Of a stretch of 36,791 nt of DNA, positions 25,812 through 34,868 are shown in pieces. The notes beneath the pieces were generated by a model, which made no database searches, was not told where the DNA came from, and was given only the letters and a program-made list of their open reading frames with translations. Each line of letters opens with the position of its first letter. Position 1 is the first letter of the stretch. Origin of the DNA: Chitinophagales bacterium (GTDB taxonomy: Bacteria > Bacteroidota > Bacteroidia > Chitinophagales > UBA2359); NCBI GenBank assembly GCA_020628375.1, contig JAHDFD010000029.1, positions 1 to 36,791 of the forward strand, written 5' to 3'. A program made the translations under genes and the position numbers.

Positions 25812-26891
25812 TTACTCTACCTTAAATTCTCTTAGAACCGGCAAGGCTTTATTATTAAAATCGAATAGTGCCTGATTTTCCCAGGGCGATGCACTCGCTG
25901 ATGTAGTTCCTTTCCAGGCGATCAGTTCTGCACCCCAATAACAAAAACCTATACCTTGTTCGGTTTCGCTTACTATCGATTTAATATTGGATATAAATGC
26001 GCTTTGTCCTTCAGGTGTTGCCGGGAAATCCGATAAGATCAACTGTTCCTGTAAACCTACTATATTGTTTGTCCAGTCGTTCCAGCCAAGTGTAAATGGA
26101 TAGGCTGTTTCCGCAATAAGAACTTCTTTATTAAAACTTGTTGATAATGTATTCAGTTTTTGTTTCAGTGCTGATAAAGATTTACCATGCCAAATCGGAT
26201 AAAACGAAAGTCCGATAATATCGTAATCAACGGTATTAAGTTGACTAAAGAAATCTTCGGCGTAATCTATGCCAGCATAATGAAGGATGATTTTACATCT
26301 TTCACTATTTGCTCTAACGGTTTCTGCTGAACTCTTAAGTAAGTCTATGAATTGTGATGGGTTTGTATGTAAATTTCCCAAAGGAAATAAAAAACCATTA
26401 TTGATCTCGTTTCCAATTTGAATAAAATCGGGTTCAATTTCGGTAATGATTTTTTCAGTATGATTAACAACGCGTTCTTTTAACTGCTCGAAGTTATCGT
26501 TCTCCCATGCCGTTGGTATTTTCTGATGTCCGGGGTCTGCCCATGTATCGGAAAAGTGTGGACAGATCCAGATTTTGAATCCTTGTTCTTTCAGCGACTG
26601 AGCAAAAGTTTTAACCTCTTCAAAACCCGAATGTTCGTTATCGGGGTTTACCCATAGCCGTAAGCGAATGGTATTTACACCATTGTTTTTGAGTATATTT
26701 ATAAAATCATCGGTTTCTCCGGCAGCATCAAAAAATGTAGGATCATATTCCGCTATTTCAGGAAAACGAGAAATATCCACACCAGAAATAAAAGAAATTT
26801 CGACTGGTTCAATAACCACATCATTATCGTCGTTTTTCGAGCAGGAAATTAAAAACAGGATTATGAGGCATAAAATAAAATATCGTTTCAT
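25812..26891 (-). CDS. Lipoprotein endo-beta-1,4-galactanase (GH53)
   Basis: The 359-residue protein begins with a lipoprotein signal (lipobox LISC, C17). The mature enzyme starts FISGVDISRFPEI, and has TIRLRLWVNP (74-83), PHFSDTWADPGHQ and general acid/base E162 in QIGNEIN, with nucleophile E261 in LIAETAYPF. These features are those of GH53, which cleaves beta-1,4-galactan and arabinogalactan, probably here at the cell surface or periplasm. It is the third gene of a tight run (GH30, HD protein, GH53), 3 bp after the HD gene. No SusC/SusD pair is in the window. Confidence 0.93.
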   Translation of the reverse strand: MKRYFILCLIILFLISCSKNDDNDVVIEPVEISFISGVDISRFPEIAEYDPTFFDAAGETDDFINILKNNGVNTIRLRLWVNPDNEHSGFEEVKTFAQSLKEQGFKIWICPHFSDTWADPGHQKIPTAWENDNFEQLKERVVNHTEKIITEIEPDFIQIGNEINNGFLFPLGNLHTNPSQFIDLLKSSAETVRANSERCKIILHYAGIDYAEDFFSQLNTVDYDIIGLSFYPIWHGKSLSALKQKLNTLSTSFNKEVLIAETAYPFTLGWNDWTNNIVGLQEQLILSDFPATPEGQSAFISNIKSIVSETEQGIGFCYWGAELIAWKGTTSASASPWENQALFDFNNKALPVLREFKVE

Positions 26892-26894
26892 AAG

Positions 26895-27437
26895 CTATTT
26901 GTCTAATCTATTTTGCCAATTTATTCGTTCATCAGCATTCAAAGATAGTTCTGATAGAATTTCATCTAACTGAGTATATGTTTCCCAATAGTCAACTGAT
27001 ATATTCTCAGCTATCATTTTCACTACTCTTTCTTCCAATTCGTTCACCCTTTTCCCTTTCCAGATCTTATCTGCCAAACTTACAAGCAAGTCTTCTAATT
27101 TCAGATCATCCTCTTTCCAATTTCCATGTGTATAAGCAAATCTTGCAAGTTCTTCTGAATAACCCAAACGAATCAAAAGGTTTTTGCCAAGTATTTCATG
27201 TTCTTTACCAGAAGCATATATTTCTTCTTTAATCAACGTTTTACCAATATCGTGGGTTGCTGCGCCAAATAAAACCAATTCATCATCTACATCAAGCAAA
27301 GACCAATTTTCTTTAAGTTTATTTAGAAGTTCAAATGCCGTAGTATGAACTATTTGTAAATGATTGCTCAATCGTTTGGGAGCATCAAGACTTTCTAAAA
27401 TCGTTATGATATTTTCCGGTAAATCTATTGGTTCCAC
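26895..27437 (-). CDS. HD-domain phosphohydrolase
   Basis: The 180-residue cytoplasmic protein has all metal ligands of an HD fold: H31, H62-D63 in ATHDIGKT, H80, H104 and D123 (VSLADKIWKG). Such proteins hydrolyse nucleotides or phosphoesters. The substrate is unknown and no RelA-like or PDE-specific motif (HD-GYP) is present. It sits between the GH30 gene (6-bp gap) and the GH53 gene (3-bp gap) on the same strand, so it is surely co-transcribed with two secreted glycanases. The reason is unclear. Confidence 0.88.
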   Translation of the reverse strand: MEPIDLPENIITILESLDAPKRLSNHLQIVHTTAFELLNKLKENWSLLDVDDELVLFGAATHDIGKTLIKEEIYASGKEHEILGKNLLIRLGYSEELARFAYTHGNWKEDDLKLEDLLVSLADKIWKGKRVNELEERVVKMIAENISVDYWETYTQLDEILSELSLNADERINWQNRLDK

Positions 27438-27443
27438 AAGTTA

Positions 27444-28913
27444 TTAATTATTCACCAAGAATGTAATTATCATCCCATTTTCAATATCGTAACTAAAGGC
27501 TTTTTCATTGTATTGAAACTGAACTTTTCTACTTTCATCATTATGATTAAAAGCAATAATAGCTAGCGTGTTATCAGGATTTTTAAAAGCAACCTGAGCT
27601 ATTCCCTGACTGCGTGTATCCATCGTTTCGATGCGTTTTGCTTTGGGCTGAACGAATTTTGAAATATGCCCGAGTAATACAAACTCTTCGTTTTGTGTAA
27701 TTACTTTACTTGAAGAATTGATCGTTACAACTCCTCTGCAATCCTGACAACCACCGTTCTTGGGGCCATTATTTTCGTTGAGTGCCAGATTCCAGAATAA
27801 AATTGTTTTCGACCAATTTCGTGAAGCACCGACAATAAGGTTATCGATATTCCAAGCTAAATTGAACCCATAGTCAGGTGCAAAATCACCGCCGGAACAT
27901 TCTGTAAAATAAATACCTTTATTGGGGTGAGATTGATGCACATTGCTCATAGCTGAAACATCACCTGCATAACAATGGAAGGCAATTCCATCAATATAAC
28001 TCTTGGCTGTTTCATCGTTGAGAATACTCAATGGAAAAGTGATATTATCCCAATTATGATCGTAAATAATGATCTTAGTTTCAATTCCATTTTCATCAAA
28101 TTCAGGTCCTATGTAATCTCTTATGAATATCTTTTGATCTTCGGCGGTCATTTGCATGCTCATATAAGGTGCATTGTGTAAGGGTTCATTCTGAATCGTA
28201 ATCGCATATATTGGAATATTTCTGCTATTCATTGCCTCTATGTATTTTACAAAATAATTCGCATAGCTGGCAAAGTAAGTTTGTTGTAAATTACCACCAT
28301 TGGTAAGCGAAGTATTTGTTTTCATCCAGGCAGGAGCCGACCAAGGGGAAGCAATGATCTTTATCTCGGGATTAATGGCTAGTATTTGTTGTAAAAGCGG
28401 AATCAGATGTTCGTCTTCAATGGAAAGATCGAAGTTTGTTTGTAATGAATCAACTTGATTCGGTTCTAGATCATTGTAGGTGTAATTTGAAAGGGAAAAG
28501 TCAGAAGCGCCTATTGTTAAACGAAGGCAAGAAATACCAATTCCATTTTCTGAACTGAATAGCGATTGTAGTAATTCGTTTCGCTCTGAATTGTTTAAAT
28601 AGTTTTGAATGATATAAGCAGATGACCCTGTTAATGCTGCTCCGAAGCCGGTCATTTCCTGATATTCTATTGTTTCATTGATATTAACATTCACATCAAA
28701 ATCAGGTGTGAATTGATAGGCAAGGTTCTGTTCTTCTTTTAATAATTTAACCACTCCACTTTTATCCGATTTCCAAACCTCTACCTTTCTTTCAATATTG
28801 GATGAATTATTCTGAGGGGGATTTGTATTATCATCTTTTGAACAGGCTACCAATAGAGTAGAGATGAAAAATATCAGAGCAGAATATTGAACAACTGTTT
28901 TGGGATTCATCAT
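27444..28913 (-). CDS. Lipoprotein GH30 glycosidase
   Basis: The 489-residue protein begins with a lipoprotein signal (lipobox LVAC, C24). The mature enzyme carries the GH30 signatures EYQEMTGFGAALTGSSA (83-99), SPWSAPAWMKTN (189-200), acid/base E243 in ITIQNEPLH and nucleophile E338 in YFTECSGG. A C-terminal beta-domain follows. GH30 members cleave beta-1,6-glucan or act as glucosylceramidase/xylanase; the subfamily is not decided by eye. It is the first gene of the GH30-HD-GH53 operon, with a TATCTTTG -7 element on the minus strand 16 bp upstream of its start. Confidence 0.93.
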   Translation of the reverse strand: MMNPKTVVQYSALIFFISTLLVACSKDDNTNPPQNNSSNIERKVEVWKSDKSGVVKLLKEEQNLAYQFTPDFDVNVNINETIEYQEMTGFGAALTGSSAYIIQNYLNNSERNELLQSLFSSENGIGISCLRLTIGASDFSLSNYTYNDLEPNQVDSLQTNFDLSIEDEHLIPLLQQILAINPEIKIIASPWSAPAWMKTNTSLTNGGNLQQTYFASYANYFVKYIEAMNSRNIPIYAITIQNEPLHNAPYMSMQMTAEDQKIFIRDYIGPEFDENGIETKIIIYDHNWDNITFPLSILNDETAKSYIDGIAFHCYAGDVSAMSNVHQSHPNKGIYFTECSGGDFAPDYGFNLAWNIDNLIVGASRNWSKTILFWNLALNENNGPKNGGCQDCRGVVTINSSSKVITQNEEFVLLGHISKFVQPKAKRIETMDTRSQGIAQVAFKNPDNTLAIIAFNHNDESRKVQFQYNEKAFSYDIENGMIITFLVNN

Positions 28914-28929
28914 ATTTTCTAATCTTATT

Positions 28930-28937
28930 CAAAGATA
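28930..28937 (-). promoter_or_regulatory. Putative -7 element for GH30-HD-GH53 operon
   Basis: On the minus strand TATCTTTG ends 16 bp before the GH30 start. A TTG at the proper -33 distance is not seen. Confidence 0.35.
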
Positions 28938-29102
28938 TGGTTTTACAAAGACCTAAAAGGATTGGGTGTATCTGTTTTAAAATGGGAGTATCTAATTCTT
29001 GAAGGACTGTAAATAAAAAATACCCAATAAGTTATTTCTTTTTTTATAGTAATTTTAAGGTGAAAATCGAACTCAATATTCATTTAAGACAAACCACTTT
29101 GA

Positions 29103-30752
29103 ATGAAAAAATGCCAATACTTATATCCAAAACTAGTTTTACTTTTATTTTTTCACTTTAATTGTTTGGGACAAACAAATCTTGAAATATTACAAGAACT
29201 AGAAGAAATAAGAGATAAAATTGCTGATGTTGTAGGAAATGCTAAGCTACCACCTCAAATTGAAATTTCAGAGAGTGAGGCATTAGTTTCTAAGATCAAT
29301 TTTAATAATAGCACCATTACTTTTAGTCAAAAAGCATATTATATATGTAAAAGCTTTGGTAATCAAAAAGAGGATGCTCTTGCGTTTATTTTAGGACATG
29401 AATTAGCCCATTATTATAATTCTCATAACAAATTAGGCACCACCTGCCAAGTATATGGATTTTCAAATACATCAGATAAAAAGAGTGAATTTGAGAATGA
29501 AATATTCAAAACAATAGAGTCTTCTGCCGATATAGAAGGAGTTATATATGCTTATCTTGCCGGGTATAATAGTGAAAATATACGAGCTGATGTGATAAGA
29601 AAAATATATGAAGATTTCAAATTGAATGATAATTCTCCAAATTATCCAAACCTTCAAGATAGGTTATTACATATTAATAATGCAGAAAAAGAATTGAGTA
29701 AGCTAATCCCAAGCTTTGAAACAGCATACCAATTATTCGTATGGGGGGAATATGATGATGCTATTAATATTTATGAACAATTGATAAATAAATTTCCAAG
29801 TCGTGAAATGTATAGTAATGCTGCAGCTTGTATGATTGCTGCGGTATTAAACGATCAGAATAATGAGTTGTATGATGAACTTAAAAATTATGTATATCCT
29901 CTGGAAATTGATTTACGTTCAAATCTTATCACTACAAGAAATACCCCTAATTATGGCTTAAATAGATTTTCTCAAAAGAGTATTAATTATATTAGAAAAG
30001 CCAAAATGTTTTTAAAAAAGGCCAAATCTTTAGATCCCACTTATATTCAGACGTACATTAATGAGGCGGTTTTAATGGAGATTACTAATGACGATGCTTT
30101 TAAAACAGCACTTAATACAATAAAGGAGTTGGCAGACATTAAAAATAGTGCGGACCTAGAAATTAATTATAACCTACTATTATTTATAAATTATCATAGA
30201 AATGGAGATATAAAGAAGGCGGAGGAAATTTTTACAAAAGCAAAAAAAATTAACGAACAAAATACCTTCATTAAGAAGAATCAGCATTTATTGAACAAAG
30301 GTTTTGAAAAAAATAAAAATGATGTCGGCGAACCAGTAAGCTGTGAAAAAATAAAACTTAATGGACAAGCCAATCAAATTAAAGACATTGTTAAAAATTA
30401 TTCAACAACTAAGGGTTTAACAGAAGTATCAGTTAATGAGGGGCAATATATCTATTTGTCTGAAGCCAATGAAAAAACAGGCATTTCTGAAAATCAACTT
30501 AAAATTGTGGCAAATGAAAATAAGCTGAAAACCTTTATTTCAATTAGTGAAAATTATAAAAATACTTCTGGAAAAGGCATTAAAATTGGCGACTCTATAA
30601 AAACACTGATAGAAAAATATGGTGAAGCAAATATTAGCATGCCTCACCGAACAGGGTTTCTTTATTGTTATGATAAAGATGGAGTTACCTTCTTTGTTAA
30701 CGCCAAACAAAAAGTTGAATCATGGACGATCTACGAATCTTATAGTCGATAA
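29103..30752 (+). CDS. Secreted M48-like metallopeptidase with helical repeats
   Basis: The 549-residue protein has a signal peptide (cleaved near CLG-Q) and an N-terminal protease domain with HELAH (99-103). The downstream ESSAD (139-143) has the E-xxx-D third zinc ligand pattern of M48 peptidases. About 170-390 is helical and TPR-like (GEYDDAINIYEQLIN, KAKSLDPTYIQTYINEAV). A C-terminal part (about 480-549, KIGDSIKTLIEKYGEANI) resembles short domains common in Bacteroidota proteins. It probably works in the periplasm. The CHAT protein gene starts 89 bp downstream on the same strand. Confidence 0.82.
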   Translation: MKKCQYLYPKLVLLLFFHFNCLGQTNLEILQELEEIRDKIADVVGNAKLPPQIEISESEALVSKINFNNSTITFSQKAYYICKSFGNQKEDALAFILGHELAHYYNSHNKLGTTCQVYGFSNTSDKKSEFENEIFKTIESSADIEGVIYAYLAGYNSENIRADVIRKIYEDFKLNDNSPNYPNLQDRLLHINNAEKELSKLIPSFETAYQLFVWGEYDDAINIYEQLINKFPSREMYSNAAACMIAAVLNDQNNELYDELKNYVYPLEIDLRSNLITTRNTPNYGLNRFSQKSINYIRKAKMFLKKAKSLDPTYIQTYINEAVLMEITNDDAFKTALNTIKELADIKNSADLEINYNLLLFINYHRNGDIKKAEEIFTKAKKINEQNTFIKKNQHLLNKGFEKNKNDVGEPVSCEKIKLNGQANQIKDIVKNYSTTKGLTEVSVNEGQYIYLSEANEKTGISENQLKIVANENKLKTFISISENYKNTSGKGIKIGDSIKTLIEKYGEANISMPHRTGFLYCYDKDGVTFFVNAKQKVESWTIYESYSR

Positions 30753-30841
30753 AAAAACCTTTTCCTTAGAAGAAGTTCCTATTTACATAAAGTTTTATAT
30801 TTTTGATAGACCATAAATAACCTATTGAAAAAAAAGACTTT

Positions 30842-33800
30842 ATGAATTACCTTTTTTACTCACTTTTCCTTCTCACATCATTTTGTTTAACCTTATCTGC
30901 ACAGAAGCTGCCTCAAGCACCTAATGTACTTAACGCCGACAGTACTAAGCAAGGTAAATGGATCTTTTATTTCAGTGAAGAGATGGAGGAAACTATTATA
31001 GAAGACTCGATAAGCTATTACAGAATTGCTGAATACGATAATGATGCTCCACAAGATACCATAAGAGATTACTATAAAACAGGTGAGCTATACCGAAAAG
31101 CGAATATGATTTTACTAAAAGGTAGAGAAGTAGAAGATGGAATAGTTACCTGGTATCATAAAAATGGAGAGAAAAGCAAAGAAGTGAGTTACACTCAGGG
31201 AGAAGATGGTAAATTGAATAAATGGGATAAAAATGGAGAGCCTGTTTTAGATTTTGAATATTATTTCGCAATGTCTATTGCCGAGTACTACAATAAAAAC
31301 GGTAGGAACTACAATAAATCAATAAATTACGGAGAGCAAGCTCTAGAAAAAGCTGAAATTGAATTTGGCGTACACCATAAAAATTATGGAGAAGCACTGA
31401 ATAATTTAGCGATACTATACAAAGAAATAGGAAAATATGGTAAAGCATTAAAGTACAATTTAGAAGCCGTTGAAAGTGTTGGAAATAATTTAGGAAAAGA
31501 GCACCCTTCTTATTTAGTGGCTTCCGTTAACTTAGCTAAATTGTATTTTTCGATGGGGAATTATGAAGCTGCTTTTCCAATATTCAAAGAGTCGCTGATT
31601 ACAATTGAAAACGATCTTGAAACCTACAACTTTGCTCATACAATTGTACTGAATGATTTTGCACGACTATTAGTTGATATGGGAGCATATAATAATGCAT
31701 TACCACTTTATAAAAAGGCAATTGAACTCAACAAAAGTAGAGAGCATTACGAATACGGTATTAATTTAATGAATTTAGCAACATTATATGAGTTGATGGA
31801 TAATTATGATGCCGCTGCAGAGCTATATCCTAAGGCTTCAGAAAACTTAGGTAATTATTTAGGAAAACAACATTTTTATTACGGAGTATTTCTAAACAAT
31901 AATGCTGATTTTCATAAGTCTATCAAAAACTATGATAAAGCATTATCTACCTATGTTTTAGCTCAAGAAAATATAGAGAACAGTGTAGGAAAAAAGCATC
32001 TATTATACGCAACTTGTTTATTTGGTTTAGCAAAATTACATCAGGAAACAAATAATTTTGAAAAGGCATTCCCCCTTTATAGTAAAGGTATAGAGATAGT
32101 TGAAGAAATCTTAGGTGAGCAACATCCTGAATATAGTGAATTCTTACAGCGTATATCTTCGTTTTACAAATCGTCAGAAAATTATAATGATGGAATTGCT
32201 TACCTTACACAAAGCAACCAGATCAGACGAAATAACCTACTCCAAATTCTTTCTTTTACATCAAAAAAAGGACAGCAAAGCTACCTGAAAACACAAAGCG
32301 ATTTTTTGGATTTCACTGCTTCCTACCAACACCAAAGCCCCAATAACTATTCTGAATTGAATGAAATATTGTACGATAATGAGCTACTTTGGAAAGGTCT
32401 GTTACTTTCTAATCAGCAACAATTTTCTGAGCAAATAAAAGCAAGCAAAGACACTACTTTGACAAATCAATACACCGAATGGCAATCGATCAATGAAATT
32501 ATTGGTTATCAGAGTACCCTATCCCTCAAAAGAAGAATATACGATGTTGATAGTCTGCAAAAGCTTTCAGATAAAATGGAAGAAAACCTTGCCCTTCGAT
32601 CGGCAGAATTTTCAAATTTAAGAAAAACACAAACCGCGACCTGGAAAGATATACAACAAAAACTAAAATCGAATGAAATAGCTATAGAGTTTATCGATTT
32701 TGAAAATCAGCATGAAAACAATGAAGAAAACGAGCAATTATATGCTGCTATTGTTTTGCGTTCTTCGGGTTCGCCTCAATATATTCCTTTGTGTAAAGAA
32801 ACAGATTTATTAAGACAACTGAATCAGCAAAAACAACAACTCAACGAACAAATTACTGCTATTTATGCTTCTAGAGGTATCAGTAATGAAGAGGAAGATG
32901 CAAAGCCACTGTTTACAGGTACAGACAAATCATTGCACGAATTATTATGGCAACCATTAGATAGTATGCTAACAAATGTAAATACCATTTATTACGCACC
33001 ATCAGGTTTACTACACAAAGTGAATTTAGCAGCTATTACCAATGAATCGGATAATGTCTTAGCAGAAAAATATAACTTTCACTTACTAGGTAGTACTCGA
33101 CAATTACTCAATTATAAAACCAATAAAGCCCAAAAAGAAAATCTGTTACTTTATGGTAATATTGCATTCGGAGAAAATTCGCAATTAGAAAAGTCAATAG
33201 CGGTGAAAGATACAAATAGTATTTCTATCGATCACGATCCTTATGCTGAAGCAGTACGTTCAATGAGCCTGAATCTGAAAGAACTTCCTGGCACACAGCA
33301 AGAAGTAAAGGCAATAGCTAACTTAGCGAAAAGAAAACATAATTATATCCTGAAAGAACAGAACGAGGCAACAGAAAGCAACTTTAAAACCTTATCAGAA
33401 ACAACAAAACCATCGGTTTTACACATAGCTACTCATGGTTTTTTCTATCAGCAATTGGGACAAGATACCTTAGAAAGTTATCCTTATTTTATGGTTTTAG
33501 AGAATGCCTTAATGCGCAGTGGTTTAGCACTTTCGGGAGCCAATACCGCAATCGATCAAAAGAACCATAAAAATGTAAATGACGGTATTCTTACAGCCTA
33601 TGAAATTGCCAATCTGAATCTTCAGCATGTAGATTTAGCGGTACTTTCAGCCTGCGAAACAGCCACAGGTGATATTGAAGGAACAGAGGGCGTGTATGGT
33701 TTACAAAGAGCATTCAAATTGGCTGGTGTAGATAAACTGATAATGAGTTTATGGAAAGTAGATGATAAAGCTACACAGGAATTTATGACCCAATTTTATA

Positions 33801-33916
33801 CCAATTGGCTTAAAAAGAAAAAGACCGCTTATGAGTCATTTACAACTGCTCAAAGCTATATGAGAAATAAGTATAAAAACCCATATTATTGGGCAGCTTT
33901 TTTACTAATGGAATAA
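30842..33916 (+). CDS. Secreted YwqK/TPR/CHAT cysteine protease
   Basis: The 1024-residue protein has a signal peptide (about 1-20, ending LSA-Q). YwqK/MORN-like repeats occupy about 75-135 (YYKTGELYRK, TWYHKNGEKSKEVSY). A long TPR array spans about 145-450, a helical region about 460-640, and a CHAT domain about 660-1024. H865 in HIATHGFF and C938 in SACETATGD form the caspase-like dyad, followed by GVYGLQRAFKLAGVDKLIMSLW. CHAT peptidases of this TPR type are known from effector and programmed cell death contexts. Here the protein would be exported, which is unusual for a cytosolic executioner. It lies between the M48 gene (89 bp) and the sigma factor (293 bp). Confidence 0.93.
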   Translation: MNYLFYSLFLLTSFCLTLSAQKLPQAPNVLNADSTKQGKWIFYFSEEMEETIIEDSISYYRIAEYDNDAPQDTIRDYYKTGELYRKANMILLKGREVEDGIVTWYHKNGEKSKEVSYTQGEDGKLNKWDKNGEPVLDFEYYFAMSIAEYYNKNGRNYNKSINYGEQALEKAEIEFGVHHKNYGEALNNLAILYKEIGKYGKALKYNLEAVESVGNNLGKEHPSYLVASVNLAKLYFSMGNYEAAFPIFKESLITIENDLETYNFAHTIVLNDFARLLVDMGAYNNALPLYKKAIELNKSREHYEYGINLMNLATLYELMDNYDAAAELYPKASENLGNYLGKQHFYYGVFLNNNADFHKSIKNYDKALSTYVLAQENIENSVGKKHLLYATCLFGLAKLHQETNNFEKAFPLYSKGIEIVEEILGEQHPEYSEFLQRISSFYKSSENYNDGIAYLTQSNQIRRNNLLQILSFTSKKGQQSYLKTQSDFLDFTASYQHQSPNNYSELNEILYDNELLWKGLLLSNQQQFSEQIKASKDTTLTNQYTEWQSINEIIGYQSTLSLKRRIYDVDSLQKLSDKMEENLALRSAEFSNLRKTQTATWKDIQQKLKSNEIAIEFIDFENQHENNEENEQLYAAIVLRSSGSPQYIPLCKETDLLRQLNQQKQQLNEQITAIYASRGISNEEEDAKPLFTGTDKSLHELLWQPLDSMLTNVNTIYYAPSGLLHKVNLAAITNESDNVLAEKYNFHLLGSTRQLLNYKTNKAQKENLLLYGNIAFGENSQLEKSIAVKDTNSISIDHDPYAEAVRSMSLNLKELPGTQQEVKAIANLAKRKHNYILKEQNEATESNFKTLSETTKPSVLHIATHGFFYQQLGQDTLESYPYFMVLENALMRSGLALSGANTAIDQKNHKNVNDGILTAYEIANLNLQHVDLAVLSACETATGDIEGTEGVYGLQRAFKLAGVDKLIMSLWKVDDKATQEFMTQFYTNWLKKKKTAYESFTTAQSYMRNKYKNPYYWAAFLLME

Positions 33917-34209
33917 TTAAGTAGGCGTGTAGAAATTCCTTTATAATGTTTTGTTGAGAGATTTTTTAGATAGACAAGGAAAGAAATACAGAGAATAGTG
34001 AAATATTTGAGTATTTCTTGACGAAGTAAATCAAAAAAATATCCAAAAGAACTATTAAGAAACTTTTTCCGACTACTTAACCCATAAAAATACTTCCAAT
34101 TTTGTAACAACTTTCTTCTTTAAGAAGATATAATAATGTAGGTATATTTCATTTATTGCTTCCTGCAAAGAAGTTTTATGTGAAATTTGCTACATAGGAT
34201 TGGAGGTAA
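33917..34209. other. Intergenic region upstream of sigma factor gene, 293 bp
   Basis: No gene or strong hairpin is visible. A 74-codon minus-strand frame that overlaps the CHAT 3' end has no start context or recognised domain and is not called. The GGAGG at 34202-34206, 3 bp before the ATG, is the only Shine-Dalgarno-like element noticed in the window. Confidence 0.5.
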
Positions 34210-34857
34210 ATGGAGAGTAACGTTCAAATTATAAAGGGCTTTAAAAATGGAGATAGTACAATAATTATCAATGTGTTTAAGCATGTTTTTCCAATAGTGA
34301 AAAAATATGTTTTAGCCAATTCCGGTACTATCGAAGATGCTAAAGAGTTAACCTGGGCAGGATTGGAAAAGTTTAGAAAAAATTGTTTGAAGCCTAACTT
34401 CTCATTATTTGATAAAGAGAAGAAGCCTATTGACTTCACAAAGTATATGTATGGTATTTGCAGATATACCTGGCTAGATATGTTGAAAAAAAGAAACAGA
34501 TCTGATTTGGAGATTTCTTTTCCGCTTGTAAAAGATGAGCAAAGCAATAATATTATAACCTTCGATTTTGAAGACAAAACCAATGCCCATGCTGAAAATA
34601 GTGCTTTAAGAGAACTAGAAACCTTTGTAGTTGAATGTATTGGTAAACTATCTGAGAAGTGCAAAGAAATATTCCGATTAAATGCCTTAGAGGAAAAAGC
34701 CCATAAAGAAATAGCCGACGAAATTGGAATCAGTATTATAGCTTCAAGAAAACGACTAACCGATTGCAGGAAAGACCTGAAAGATAAAATTAAATTAAGC
34801 CCACTATTTAAAGAGTTTAAAGATGAAAAACTCATTCGAAAATTTATTGGTTACTAA
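34210..34857 (+). CDS. Sigma-70 family (ECF-like) sigma factor
   Basis: The 215-residue protein has a region 2-like helix set at about 20-105 (FTKYMYGICRYTWLDMLKKRNR) and a region 4 helix-turn-helix at about 145-205 (IGKLSEKCKEIFRLNALEEK, HKEIADEIGISIIASRKRLTDC). It should direct RNA polymerase to a small gene set. A GGAGG (34202-34206) is close to the ATG. The next gene starts 11 bp later and encodes a membrane protein shaped like an anti-sigma factor, so these two likely form a regulatory pair. The CHAT gene upstream is a plausible target or partner, by context only. Confidence 0.88.
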   Translation: MESNVQIIKGFKNGDSTIIINVFKHVFPIVKKYVLANSGTIEDAKELTWAGLEKFRKNCLKPNFSLFDKEKKPIDFTKYMYGICRYTWLDMLKKRNRSDLEISFPLVKDEQSNNIITFDFEDKTNAHAENSALRELETFVVECIGKLSEKCKEIFRLNALEEKAHKEIADEIGISIIASRKRLTDCRKDLKDKIKLSPLFKEFKDEKLIRKFIGY

Positions 34858-34868
34858 GACTAAACCGA

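Noticed and set aside
33886..34110. 74-codon minus-strand ORF overlapping the CHAT 3' end
   Set aside because: It has no domain and overlaps the CHAT coding sequence; its composition looks like AT-rich noise.
34224..34835. 203-codon minus-strand ORF over the sigma factor
   Set aside because: It is antisense to a clear sigma factor and has no independent signature.
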